Origin: Branchinecta lynchi
Taxonomy: Eukaryota > Arthropoda > Branchiopoda > Anostraca > Branchinectidae
Assembly (NCBI GenBank): GCA_023053575.1
Contig: JAKZAP010000010.1
Location: forward strand, 14,841,225-14,905,224
Length of the DNA: 64,000 nt
Reading direction: 5' to 3'
Shown: piece by piece, positions 55,599 to 64,000 of the stretch
Layout of the letters: every line of letters begins with the position of its first letter
How positions within the stretch are numbered: position 1 is the stretch's first letter
The notes under the pieces: generated by a model
Seen by the model: only the letters and a program-made list of their open reading frames with translations
The model's database searches: none
What the model was told of the DNA's origin: nothing
Program-made: the position numbers and the translations under genes

Positions 55599-56605
55599 AC
55601 TGCTGGCCATCTTGGAGCTTCTGTTATAATTCAGGGATAACTGAAGTGGAACGGGAATCAGACAAGGGATAGGGTGATTGGTTGACTGTTGATGACCCTT
55701 GACGCAGCACGAACGGGTGGCATCTTATCATTAGCTTCTTAGCTAGGAAGGGGAAGGATCGGGAAAAGATTTATTGGAGGGGGGTCGTTACAGCTAGTGG
55801 CACGACTTTTGGATTTTTCTTCGCTTTTCACCGACAACAGCATCAGGTGAATGCGAGCGTTAGTTCACTTCAACAATTATTCTATCACCATCAACTTTCG
55901 CTTCACCTTCGCTTTACGTTCCACATGTTCATCTTTGTTATGCCTCTTGGCCCTATCTTGGATTGGGATACACCGAGTTCTTGTTTAATCTGCTAAGGTT
56001 TTTTTTCTAGCCTGCACAGTTTGAAAACAATTATTTTGCAAGTTGTTCCAGGTTATAAGTATGGGGACAGCGCCCACTAGCGACTGTACGGACGTGTTTC
56101 AGAGCTGGCAACCCTTTGCCAACTCAAGGACTGACTTCTAAGGTCGCCCAAACCTCCTAAAATAAGCCCTAAACAGAGAGTGGTCACTGTATGAGAATAG
56201 AGCTTCTTATTCTTATTTACAGCTGTACACACTTCTGGACTTAATACTAACTGTCGCAGAACTCGAAAAGTAGGAAAAAGCTACTTTAATCAAACAAAGT
56301 AGCCTAATGTATATATACTGCATTGCAAAATGGAGGGAAAAAGTAAGATAACAAAATGTGAGTTGTAGTGTGGTCAGGTCAGACACAGGTTGGGGGATTT
56401 TTTCAAGTAGTACTTTTTTGTAGAAAAGAACACTTTTTCCAGTCTTCAACAACACGAAAAATTTCAGTGTTGTGGCAACCCTGGGCCTGGGACACGTTGG
56501 TATCCCACTTCTGACACCATATGTCACGGACAGCGCCCACTAGCGACTGTACGGACGTGTTTCAGAGCTCAGTTGTCCACCCTTTGCCAACTGAAGGACT
56601 GTTAT
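55599..56605. repeat. spacer with a 465-bp-spaced direct repeat
   Basis: GGACAGCGCCCACTAGCGAC-TGTACGGACGTGTTTCAGAG is present at about 56064 and again at about 56527, each followed by an ACCCTTTGCCAACT-AAGGACT segment. The direct repeats of about 75 bp enclose AT-rich DNA, which might be an internal part bounded by terminal direct repeats. The rest of the spacer is unrecognised. Confidence 0.6.
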
Positions 56606-56772
56606 AAGCAGTGTTGCCAGATGGTTTTACTGGAATTGCGCAGGCTCTTCCAAAAATTGCGCCCGATGGCGCATTTTTTCGTAAAACTGATAACTAGTTT
56701 GATTTCGGCCGTAAGGCAGAATTTTATTTTGCGAAAATGCACCCAATTGGGCGCAGTTTTGGCAACATGCGA
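56606..56772. mobile_element. possible miniature inverted-repeat element
   Basis: CAGTGTTGCCAGATGG at the left and GCAGTTTTGGCAAC at the right. Inner ATTGCGCCCGATGGCGCATT pairs with AATGCACCCAATTGGGCGCA. The GTTGCCA ends are hAT-like, but no target duplication is evident. Confidence 0.45.
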
Positions 56773-57103
56773 TTTTTTTAAATTTTGTAAACGTGATATA
56801 ACTTCTAGTATATAAGGTTGTGGTCGACTACCGACATTTTCCCAATTCTCCAGTGCCATTGTTGCAACAGACTTTTTCAACCAGACGCTCACGGAAATAA
56901 GGTAGAAAATACAGCGATTCTTCAATTGCGGGTTGTTGGCGGTATACAGTACGACAGTTTGACAGTATAACAGTTAAACAAATTAGACAGACAAACTTCA
57001 AAAAGCTCAAACTAATCATCGAAGCAGCTAAATGCGGCTTCGTCATTTTCCCGTGCTTCAGCAGGGCTTTCCGGACATTCGTACATTTTTGAGGTGAAGC
57101 GCC

Positions 57104-57418
57104 TCATAGTGAGGGAGGAAAATCAGCATCCTTGCAACATATGTCCTGGTTATGAAACCAGCACCGAAAAATCAAAATACTGTTCAATATTTCAGTTTGC
57201 ATTCCGTTTCTCAACTTGGTCTTTGCGATATTCATCACTGAGAATACCCGTTCGACGAAGGCGTTGCTTAGCGGCAAACTCATCATCGACAAAGCTGCAC
57301 TCGCCATTTTCAGAAATACCAGCATATTACATACAAAACACGCGGTTGTTCTTTTGGTAGAAAACAAAACATGGCAGGAAGTGTGAAATGCCGGTTCTGA
57401 CGGGTTTGTAGCAGGCAA
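57104..57418 (-). pseudogene. hAT transposase C-terminal dimerisation domain
   Basis: The minus-strand frame contains MSLPLSNAFVERVFSVMN, IAKTKLRNGMQTEILNSIL and IFRC, the conserved C-terminal region through which hAT-superfamily transposases dimerise. Only this end is preserved. Upstream on the minus strand (57.4-58.0 kb) I find no continuing zinc-finger or RNase H-like catalytic part. The frame stops at 57104 after a short tail. It is a fragment or last exon of a dead copy. The GTTGCCA ends at 56.6 kb and CGTTGGCAACACTG at about 62.36 kb are candidate hAT ends nearby, but their flanks do not match as target duplications. Confidence 0.82.
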
Positions 57419-57764
57419 CCGAAAATGCGACTAAATTACTTTTATTACTTTGGGGAAGGTCAGATTATATATGTAATACGCCCCTCATAAAATTCCTCTC
57501 AGATTAGTTCTTTTTGGCCGCTAGGTGCGCTATCGTAAAAAAAAACAATGACACGTTTCTTCTTAGTGTACGTCTATCCAGGCTTGTTTTGCTATTTTCA
57601 ATTCCTCTTAGGTCTAACCATGTTTAAAACTATTTAAAATGCCTCTTCCCCTCTTTTTGCTTTACCCAACTTTGTTCTGTCAAGCGTCATCAAGTTTGTC
57701 ATTTTTGGCTTTAGACTTCATGCTCAGTGCTGATAGTCTGGGGCCCAAGTATCAAAATGTGAAA

Positions 57765-57885
57765 AGTAGCTTTCCCGTCGGGGGCAGCTGATCCGACGAT
57801 GGATTCTAGGTAAATCGACCCCGCTGATTTCGAATCTGGGCGGGATACTGGGATCAGACATGTGCTAAAGATGTTACGCACCAAC
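57765..57885 (+). repeat. single unit of the 22.2-kb tandem family
   Basis: ATGGATTCTAGGTAAATCGA, CCCGCTGATTTCGAATCTGG and GCTAAAG words parallel the array at 22204-22715. Confidence 0.55.
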
Positions 57886-58110
57886 ACTCAAATTCGGATG
57901 TCTTGGCGTTCCATTTCATTTTTCTAAAGCGGATCGAAAACTATTATCAGCTAACCAGCTACGGTGATTCCAACTCTGACTAATAACTATCCTTCAGAAA
58001 CAATGGAAAAGTTTATTTAGGTATGTTTATTTACGGTGAAAGAGTACATTTATTAAAACCATATTTGCAAAAGTTGGTCCTGTCAACTTTCATATTTAAT
58101 CACAAATGAG

Positions 58111-59480
58111 TTAGGCTTCGAAATCCTCTTCTTCCTCGTCTATTACAATGACATTGACATATTTCCCCCCGGATGCGCATAGTAAATCACGAGATCTCTT
58201 GGTTACAGCACATGAGCATTTTTGCTGCAAGATTTCTTGCAGGCACAAAAAACACCGACCACACTGTCTGGAAAAATATGGCCCATCAGTTGCCACTGCT
58301 TTTGCTCCCCCACGTATCTCATCGGCCCATCCATAGTCCAGTGGGTTCAAAGAGACAGGTATGGGGTCGTGAGCTTGCGTCTACACGGAAAATTACAAAA
58401 ATGCACGCAGCCAGTGCAAAAAAAAAATGATCTGTCGGTGGGTGACAGCCACATGGGCTCCTTTTGCGTGGCAAAAGATGTATACGGAGATCATTTTTAG
58501 GCGATTCTTCAGCCGTTTCATAGTATGGCTGTCACTCTGCTTTAAAAGGACAGAAAAGTTTTCTCTGATTTGTGATGTTTTGTACACACTACCATCATTT
58601 ACACTTTGGTTCAATTTCCATCACAAGTTCCTCAAGCATTTATCGAGATACCTGGCCTTCTCTGCAACAAGATCACGAGCCCTGCATCCAGAAGCAAGAA
58701 GAATATCTCGCTCAGTTAGTGCACAAGCATGTTCAATTACTATGTTAACGCTCCTTGACGCTTCAGAAACTCTGCGAAGTTGAGACTCTGGCCTCTCTTT
58801 ACATTCTTTTTTCAGGTAAAAGAGGAAAGTGTCAGTATATGAAAAGTCAACACTTTGAGACCTTAACTGTAGGACCATGGGACTAGGAGTTGATGTTGAT
58901 GTCCAAGTTGCACAGTGTCAGAAGTCCCATCAGCTAACAAGACTGAGGACTTAGAAGTGGAAAAAACTTTTTCCTACAAGTTTCATGCAACACACAATCA
59001 CAAAAATCAGGTTTTGACATTGCAGTCATGAGCTTTTTTGCAGCAAATCACTTAGCTTGTCCAACACTTTAGCCTGTGACCAAGGAGCGATGTCAGTTGT
59101 TTGGCACAAATACACATAGAAAAGTCAATCAGTTTTCTCTTTTATGGGCTGTTGGCAAACAGCATCCATTTTTGGCAAACTGTAACCATCTACAATCTCT
59201 TCTTCCACTGATTAAGGATTGAGAAACTCCTTGGTAAACTTTTCATGATATTTGGCCTTCTCACTGCATGCCACCAAAGATTTAGGTGCTGGCAATAGCA
59301 GCACCTGCCATTGTAGTCATCAGAGGCCTGTAGTGCCTGTCTCTTACTGTCTTCAATGTATCACTGAGCTTGTCCAGGACTCAAGCCTCTGATAAAGGAA
59401 GAATATCCGTGTTTGGCACAAAATAAGAAGTCAGATTTCTCCTCTTTCTTTAGGCTATTCGCAATCCGGACCTGCTTCTT
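58111..59480 (-). pseudogene. decayed coding remnant, family not identified
   Basis: On the minus strand, coding-like blocks run in several frames. Near 59350 is a block containing VLDKLSDTLKTVRDR, then KSLVACSEKAKYHEKFTKE (about 59290-59230). At about 59100 the theme QTTDIAPWSQAKVLDKLSDL reappears. The frame 58878-58621 reads KKECKERPES, IVIEHACALTERDILLASG and DLVAEKARYLDKCLRNL. 58614-58393 reads VYKTSQIRENFSVLLKQSD. The last frame, 58350-58111, has a Cys cluster (CGRCFLCLQEI, KCSC) and ends in an acidic tail, VIDEEEEDFEA-stop. The phrasing resembles uncharacterised invertebrate multicopy proteins, but I cannot name a domain. Stops separate the blocks. It could be a dead transposon-encoded gene or a processed pseudogene. 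Confidence 0.5.
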
Positions 59481-60102
59481 GGTCAGTTGATCCATTCAAT
59501 TTCCTGTAAAGAATAAAATATGTTACAACACCATAGGTACTTAGATATTATAGTATTAACAAACCTTGCAATTACAGAGGAATTTACAGTTGTTAAAACA
59601 AATATAATACAATAAAATTTGTTGATTTTTAGCTTGGCTAACTAGTGGCAAACAAAGACCATAAAATATCTCATAAGAAAAAGAAAATAAACAATACAAA
59701 CACATATTAGGGACTCAACATGGTTAGCCTTTTATAATAATGGAGATTTTTGCAAGTAAACTTTATTCTGACTACCATAGTTGTGCGTAGCAGCTTCAGG
59801 GTTCTGTATTTTTCCCTGTACCCTACTAATGATCAAACCACAGGATATGAAAATATTTCTGCTGACTAGTCGGAGACTCACAGCATCTAGGTTATTCACT
59901 AAGCTACTGATTTACTGTAACCCGACTTTGCTACTGAGCTTCTCAGCCTTTTTAGCTGCTCAAATTAGTTAAGTTATCATAAAAAAAAATGGAAATAGCC
60001 ATGTCGCATGGCCGACAAGCGTCAGACATCCGTACAGCATGTACAGTGAACAGGGGTGTCACAACTGTGGGGGGGGGGGGCGACCCTTCCAAGTGTAAAT
60101 AT
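59481..60102. other. no gene; G tract
   Basis: AT-rich, with a G run of about 12 bases at 60069. Confidence 0.45.
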
Positions 60103-60172
60103 TCCTTCAGCCCAAGCTGACTGCGAATCATATTTGATGGTGCAAAATGGATACGTCAGCTGAATTTTCTTG

Positions 60173-60215
60173 GAGCTATACTTCGGCCGTTCTTGGCAAG
60201 GGCCTCTTCAGGCTC
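60173..60215 (-). ncRNA. hammerhead-like motif, left arm
   Basis: On the minus strand: GAGC, CTGAAGA, GGCCCTTGCC, AAGAACGGCC, GAAG, TATA, GCTC. The second box is GAAG instead of GAAA, so this copy should be inactive. Confidence 0.35.
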
Positions 60216-60289
60216 AAAACCGCTCAAGTTGGAAAAACGAACCCTTCCCTCAAGTTCATTTTCCAACTTGAGCGGTTTTGAGCCTGAAG

Positions 60290-60323
60290 AGGACCCTTGC
60301 CAAGAAGGGCTGAAATATAGCTC
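60290..60323 (+). ncRNA. hammerhead-ribozyme-like motif, right arm
   Basis: GAGC (60290-60293), CTGAAGA, stem-loop GGACCCTT-GCCAAG-AAGGGCT, GAAA, TATA, GCTC (60320-60323). Stem II forms GG with CU and CCCUU with AAGGG, plus a bulged A; stem I is four Watson-Crick pairs. All conserved core positions agree. Confidence 0.45.
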
Positions 60324-60361
60324 CAATAAAATTCAGCTGACGTATCCGTTTTGCACGATCA

Positions 60362-60644
60362 AAATATCCTCCAAATGTGTCCGGCCAGTCTGTAAAAAAT
60401 AACTGAGTTGGCGTGAAGCACTGCAATTTTCCGTCAAAACAGTTTTTTTTTTCATGAAAACAGTTATTTTTCCTGAAAATCAGTTGATTTTTTGTCAAAA
60501 CAGTCATTTTTTTAAATCAGTCAATTATTTTTCAAAGCTCTCATTTTTGTTCTTGAAAACAGTTCTTCTTTCTGCAACAACAGTCAGTAAATACCTTGCC
60601 CCCCCCCCCCCCTCCGACAAACATTTCAGCTAGTAACGCCTCTG
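60362..60644 (-). mobile_element. hAT-like miniature element, one end missing
   Basis: On the minus strand it begins CAGAGGCGTTACTAGC (from 60644) and continues with AACTGTTTTCA, ACTGATT and CTGATTTTCAGGAAAAATAA repeats to GACTGGCCGGACACATTTGG. The last part corresponds to GACTGGCCGACAACATTGGG in the complete copy at 63384-63641. The second terminus is absent; the element ends at the foldback copy. A C run lies at 60600-60612. Confidence 0.7.
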
Positions 60645-62682
60645 ACAGTGACAGTAACTTAGCATAGCCTCCGGCCTCCAAAAATGAGGCTTTTATAATG
60701 GACTGACTAACAGTTCTGTAACATTCACAAAAAAAACAATACATACCATGAATAATCTTAAACTCTCGACAGTCCAACTTATTTGCTGTTTAATCTGGGC
60801 CTATAAGCAAGTGGAGCTTTCTACTACCTAAAAGGCCTTAACCCACACTCAAGAACAACCACATTGCAGCTCTGCTTGAATGATTTTTACCTGTTTATTC
60901 TTCTTAATATCCTCCAATTCTCAGGTGAAATATCTTGGAATTCTTGGTTTGTAAACACTATTGCCACTTTTTCTTGTCTGGAACATGTGACTTTTGGCCG
61001 CAAAAGATTTTTTGCTTACTTTTTATATTTACTTGCAAGGAACCGGTCGTAGAATTTTGGCTTGCTCTGTCGAAGAAGTGAAAACTGTCATTAACCGCAG
61101 ATTTCTGCGACAGGCGGCAACGCTGCTTCAGAAATCTTTGAATGTTTGTTTACATCTGCTTGCTTTTGATTGGTCGAAAGTTGGACCGCGGATGTAACAG
61201 CACAAACCGCAACCGCAGAATAGTTAGAGTGTAAGAGGTTAGAAAAGCATGTCCGATATACCAAAAAGCTGTATCCCGGTAACTTTCGTGAGTAACAGAA
61301 CGTACGGGAGGTCCTGTGATCTCTAGAGGTGTTGCCCCAGTAAGACCCTCCACTTTTAGAAGGAGAAGACTTTCGGTTCAGTGGACCCCAGACTATGACT
61401 GACTTTTCCACGGGGCTAATGCCCGACTCGAAGCCCAATCACTTATTCGCCCGTCAGCTAACTTATCCCCCCATCTCACGTGTGATTGTTATTGTTCCTC
61501 TTGCGCGTCTGGCGTCAATTCGTCATCGGATTTTATGAAGGACGTATAAACTCAGCTTTACTACCCCTAGTGTTATCGGGGGTGCTACGATAGTTGCTAT
61601 AAGCCCGTACTGCTTATAATCGGTATATTCGCCGGGCATTAGCCTGTTTTAAGTTTCGAGGTTGTCACCCCTCCTACTCCATGCCCAAGTACTTTGAACC
61701 GACCCTGTCTCCATGAGCATGGTGACACATTTATAACTGGCGGAACACTTGAAGAAGGTATCGAAAACCTGCAACTGCGAGTGCTGCCCTTCTTTGTAAA
61801 TCGGAGGATAACGAGGATAACTACGTTGACTGTTCCAAATAGTGGCCTAACTATTTGCTTACCATGTTCGGAAGCGTGGTAACATCTGTAACATGATTTG
61901 CTGGATTACCCCGTGGAGTGGTTTTTTATATTAAAACACGTTCCAGCTTGACGCCAAGATGCAACATTTTTGACGTTATGCGTATGACGTCATGCGTAGT
62001 AACCACGGTAAGTAGGGTGGAACACGCTAAAAATCGTGGAATTTAAATGCAAGTTTCAATTTTAAAAATAAAGACTCTGTTATGTCACTTTTCAGTTCAA
62101 TGAAATAACTGAGATGTCCCATATTGTGCTAATTTTGGGGCTGAACCCAACCTGACCTCGGTTGGGGAAAGAAGGGTCTGATAAGTATTTTCAGCAAAGA
62201 AATGGGTAAAAAAAATTGCTTCTGGTGTAGGCTACTGTTCATCGAAAACGTTTCGCTTGTTGCGCGAAGCGCAACGCGCGGGAAAATTTGTGGAAGTGGT
62301 ACAATTTTTTGGTCAGTTGGTACATTTTTCGGGCGTCTTTTGGTACCTTTTCTTTCGAAGCGTTGGCAACACTGGTTCAGCCTGAACCAGTGAAAAAAAA
62401 AATCTAAAGCGTGGAATGATCACTCTGATCATTAGGTATTTAGTAATTTAGGTAGCCTATTATTTAGTTTATTTTTAAGCAATGCCTTTGATTGGTGTGG
62501 TGCAAACTGCCGACATAAGGGAGTATTGATTAGGCTATGCAGCAATTGTAGAATAGGGGCATGCGACCTATCCATTTAGCATTAAGGATTCTTTCAATCT
62601 GGTGGTGATCTCTTTTTCCCGTGGTCAGCTATCTGCAAATCCGCAGGGGACTATCCAAATAAAGCACCAGCTGCCTTTGTAA
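60645..62682. other. no gene recognised
   Basis: No repeat family of the window was recognised. A hAT-like end CGTTGGCAACACTG lies at about 62358-62371, and GCGGCAACGCTG at about 61115, but no partners were found. Short frames at 61091-61438 and 61694-61882 have no recognised domain. Confidence 0.4.
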
Positions 62683-63028
62683 AACAAGACCAAAGGTTTC
62701 GATGGGATCCAAAAAATACTATATTTGATCTAGACAATTAGGTCTTGTCTTCGCCAGGTCCAGTCTTCGACAGACTCCTTGAACATCTTTTTTTTCAAAA
62801 TTCAGAGACAGATTAAGGCCAAATAGCTAATCATCTGTGAAAACCAAGTTCAGATATGGATTCAGCCTGTGTACTTTAAGTCATATCTATCTTGACGAAA
62901 ACTTCCTGCCTTACTTCTGCCAATTTTCCAGTTTCGGAATCCTGAATCCCGGAACTACTTGTCCAGTGAAAAAAGAAAGCTAAGAAACGAACTAAGAAAC
63001 GTATCTTCTTTCCCCAGTATCGAACATA

Positions 63029-63166
63029 TAGTAAGTACGTAAGTAATTTATTTATGACCCGCCATTTCGGAAAGGCGGCGTACATGAAGAAAGTAAACAA
63101 AACACATACGAACACAGAAAAAGACACTTAATTTTTAATCTTCGGTCAGGAAACAGTGGACGACGT
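63029..63166 (-). mobile_element. short retroelement end inserted in a family A unit
   Basis: On the minus strand: TCCACTGTTTCCTGACCG, TTTGTTTACTTTCTTCATGT, GAAATGGCGGGTCATAAATA and AATTACTTACGTACTTAC. It interrupts the unit between CGAACAT(A) and TAATCAACTTCAAAT, which are contiguous in other units. This bounds the insert at about 135 bp, a SINE-like or truncated LINE insertion. Confidence 0.75.
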
Positions 63167-63383
63167 ATAATCAACTTCAAATAAAAACTTAACGTTATAA
63201 CAAAATTTTCCGGTTCCATCCGGATTCTGGGCCAACTATATGTCCGGGTGAAAACTGATTGTCACATTTGGATTCAGCATCACCTCTTACCCCTAAATCG
63301 GATTTATAATCAACTACAAATAAAACTTTCAGTTTTACCAAATTTTAAGGTTTTGGCCGGATTCCAGACGAACCACTTGTACG

Positions 63384-63641
63384 CAGAGGCGTTACTAGCC
63401 AAAATGTCTGAGGGGACGAGGCATTTACCAACTGGCTGAAAAAAGGCCTGTTTTTAACAACAAAAATTACATTTTTGAAAAAAATCGAATGATTTTCAGA
63501 AAAATACACTGATTTTCAGAAAAACCGACTATTTTGACGAAAAATCGCGGCGCTTCGCACTGACTCGGTTAATTTTACCGACTGGCCGACAACATTGGGA
63601 GGGGGGGCTTCCCCCCCCCCCCCCCAGTCGTGAAGCCCCTG
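63384..63641. mobile_element. hAT-type miniature element with near-perfect 8-bp duplication
   Basis: Starts CAGAGGCGTTACTAGC and ends CGTGAAGCCCCTG (the other strand starts CAGGGGCTTCACG). It is flanked by CTTGTACG and CTTGTCCG, 7 of 8 identical, as expected for a hAT insertion. The interior is repeated GATTTTCAGAAAAAC words, then a G run and a C run. It splits a family A unit between CACTTGT and GTCCGGGTAG. Confidence 0.88.
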
Positions 63642-64000
63642 CTTGTCCGGGTAGAAAATGATGTATACACAATTGTTCATCAAGTATTCTTACCCCTAAA
63701 TCGAACATCTAATCAACATAAAATAAAAATTTTACTTTTAACAAACTTTCCGGCTTTTGCTTGATTCCGGACGAAATATTTGTCCGGCGAGAAAATGATT
63801 TTCATCACCGTGTTCAGCATGTTTTCTTACCCCATAATCGACTATCACATTAGCTGTTTCAAAATATTTTGTTTGCCCCTAAATTTTAACCCCCTCCCCC
63901 ACCCCAAAATGTAGGGCTACAAAGCCCATCTACGAATTTGACTTTCATCAATATATATCATTCCCTTCGAAAGTTATCGTGCTTACAGACGGACGGACAA

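Larger units (their letters stand above)
60103..60358. mobile_element. perfect foldback copy of the hammerhead-family element
   Basis: Two arms of about 105 bp (60132-60237 and 60253-60358) are near-perfect reverse complements around a 15-bp centre (CGAACCCTTCCCTCA). Each arm contains GATGGTGCAAAATGGATACG, TCAGCTGAATTTT, the hammerhead-like core and AACCGCTCAAGTTGGAAAA. The left side also has the outer CCTTCAGCCCAAGCTGACTG word. The arms differ by several substitutions, so the inversion is not brand new. Confidence 0.85.
62683..64000 (-). repeat. family A dispersed repeat, minus, cut by window end
   Basis: Starts AACAAGACCAAAGGTTTCGA-TGGGATCC, then ATTAGGTCTTGTCTTCGCCA, tandem units in reverse, AAAATGTAGGGCTACAAAGC and CATCAATATATATCATTCCC, running into the GACGGACGGAC tract at the window edge. 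Two foreign insertions lie inside it (63029-63166 and 63384-63641). Confidence 0.93.

Noticed and set aside
56606..62371. A complete 5.8-kb hAT transposon bounded by CAGTGTTGCCA and TGGCAACACTG
   Set aside because: The 8 bp outside the two ends (GTTATAAG and GTTCAGCC) do not match, the terminal similarity stops after about 11 bp, and several unrelated elements lie between.

Overview
The window looks like intergenic DNA from an animal, most probably an invertebrate. There is no bacterial gene packing and no convincing host gene. Almost everything recognisable is transposon-derived: non-LTR retrotransposons (LINEs) with animal-type L1-like endonuclease and reverse transcriptase (RT) domains, small terminal-inverted-repeat elements of the Tc1/mariner, hAT and PIF/Harbinger types, and several kilobase-sized dispersed repeats. 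I cannot name the species.

Layout. 0.3-1.4 kb holds a decayed LINE RT. At 1.9-2.2 kb lies the first of five TA-flanked palindromic miniature elements. 4.4-5.4 kb is a foldback-like element whose arms are arrays of a 17-bp repeat. 7.1-8.1 kb is a second decayed LINE. 8.2-11.3 kb (minus) is a nearly full-length RTE-type LINE broken by frameshifts. 12.4-15.0 kb (plus) carries the only long intact frame, 848 codons covering the end of an endonuclease and a complete RT with YADD. 15-24 kb is miniature elements and tandem arrays, including a Harbinger-like element with TTA duplications.

From 18 kb to the end the window is dominated by two dispersed repeat families. Family A is about 1.2 kb. It starts with the palindrome TTTTGGGATCCCAAAA, has GTCCGTCT microsatellites, then an array of 126-140 bp units with a CCGGAATCCGG core, and ends CCTTTGGTCTTGTT. 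Family C is up to about 1.8 kb, has repeated AAGTTTCAT words and ends in a TGGCACTTG/CAAGTGCCA hairpin. A third LINE family has an internally deleted copy at 30.2-31.2 kb and a 3' end at 53.5-54.0 kb. A hAT transposase C-terminus lies at 57.1-57.4 kb (minus) and an unidentified decayed gene at 58.1-59.5 kb (minus).

The most interesting signal is a small inverted-repeat family (16.6, 27.8, 50.9 and 60.2 kb, plus a core-less fragment at 25.8 kb). It carries a hammerhead-ribozyme-like core: CTGAAGA, a stem-loop, GAAA, then TATA, bracketed in most copies by GAGC/GCTC. Hammerheads are known in Penelope-like retroelements and related satellites. These copies may be the non-coding ends of such an element. 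No genes here cooperate in a pathway; the relationships are those of nested, independently inserted transposons.
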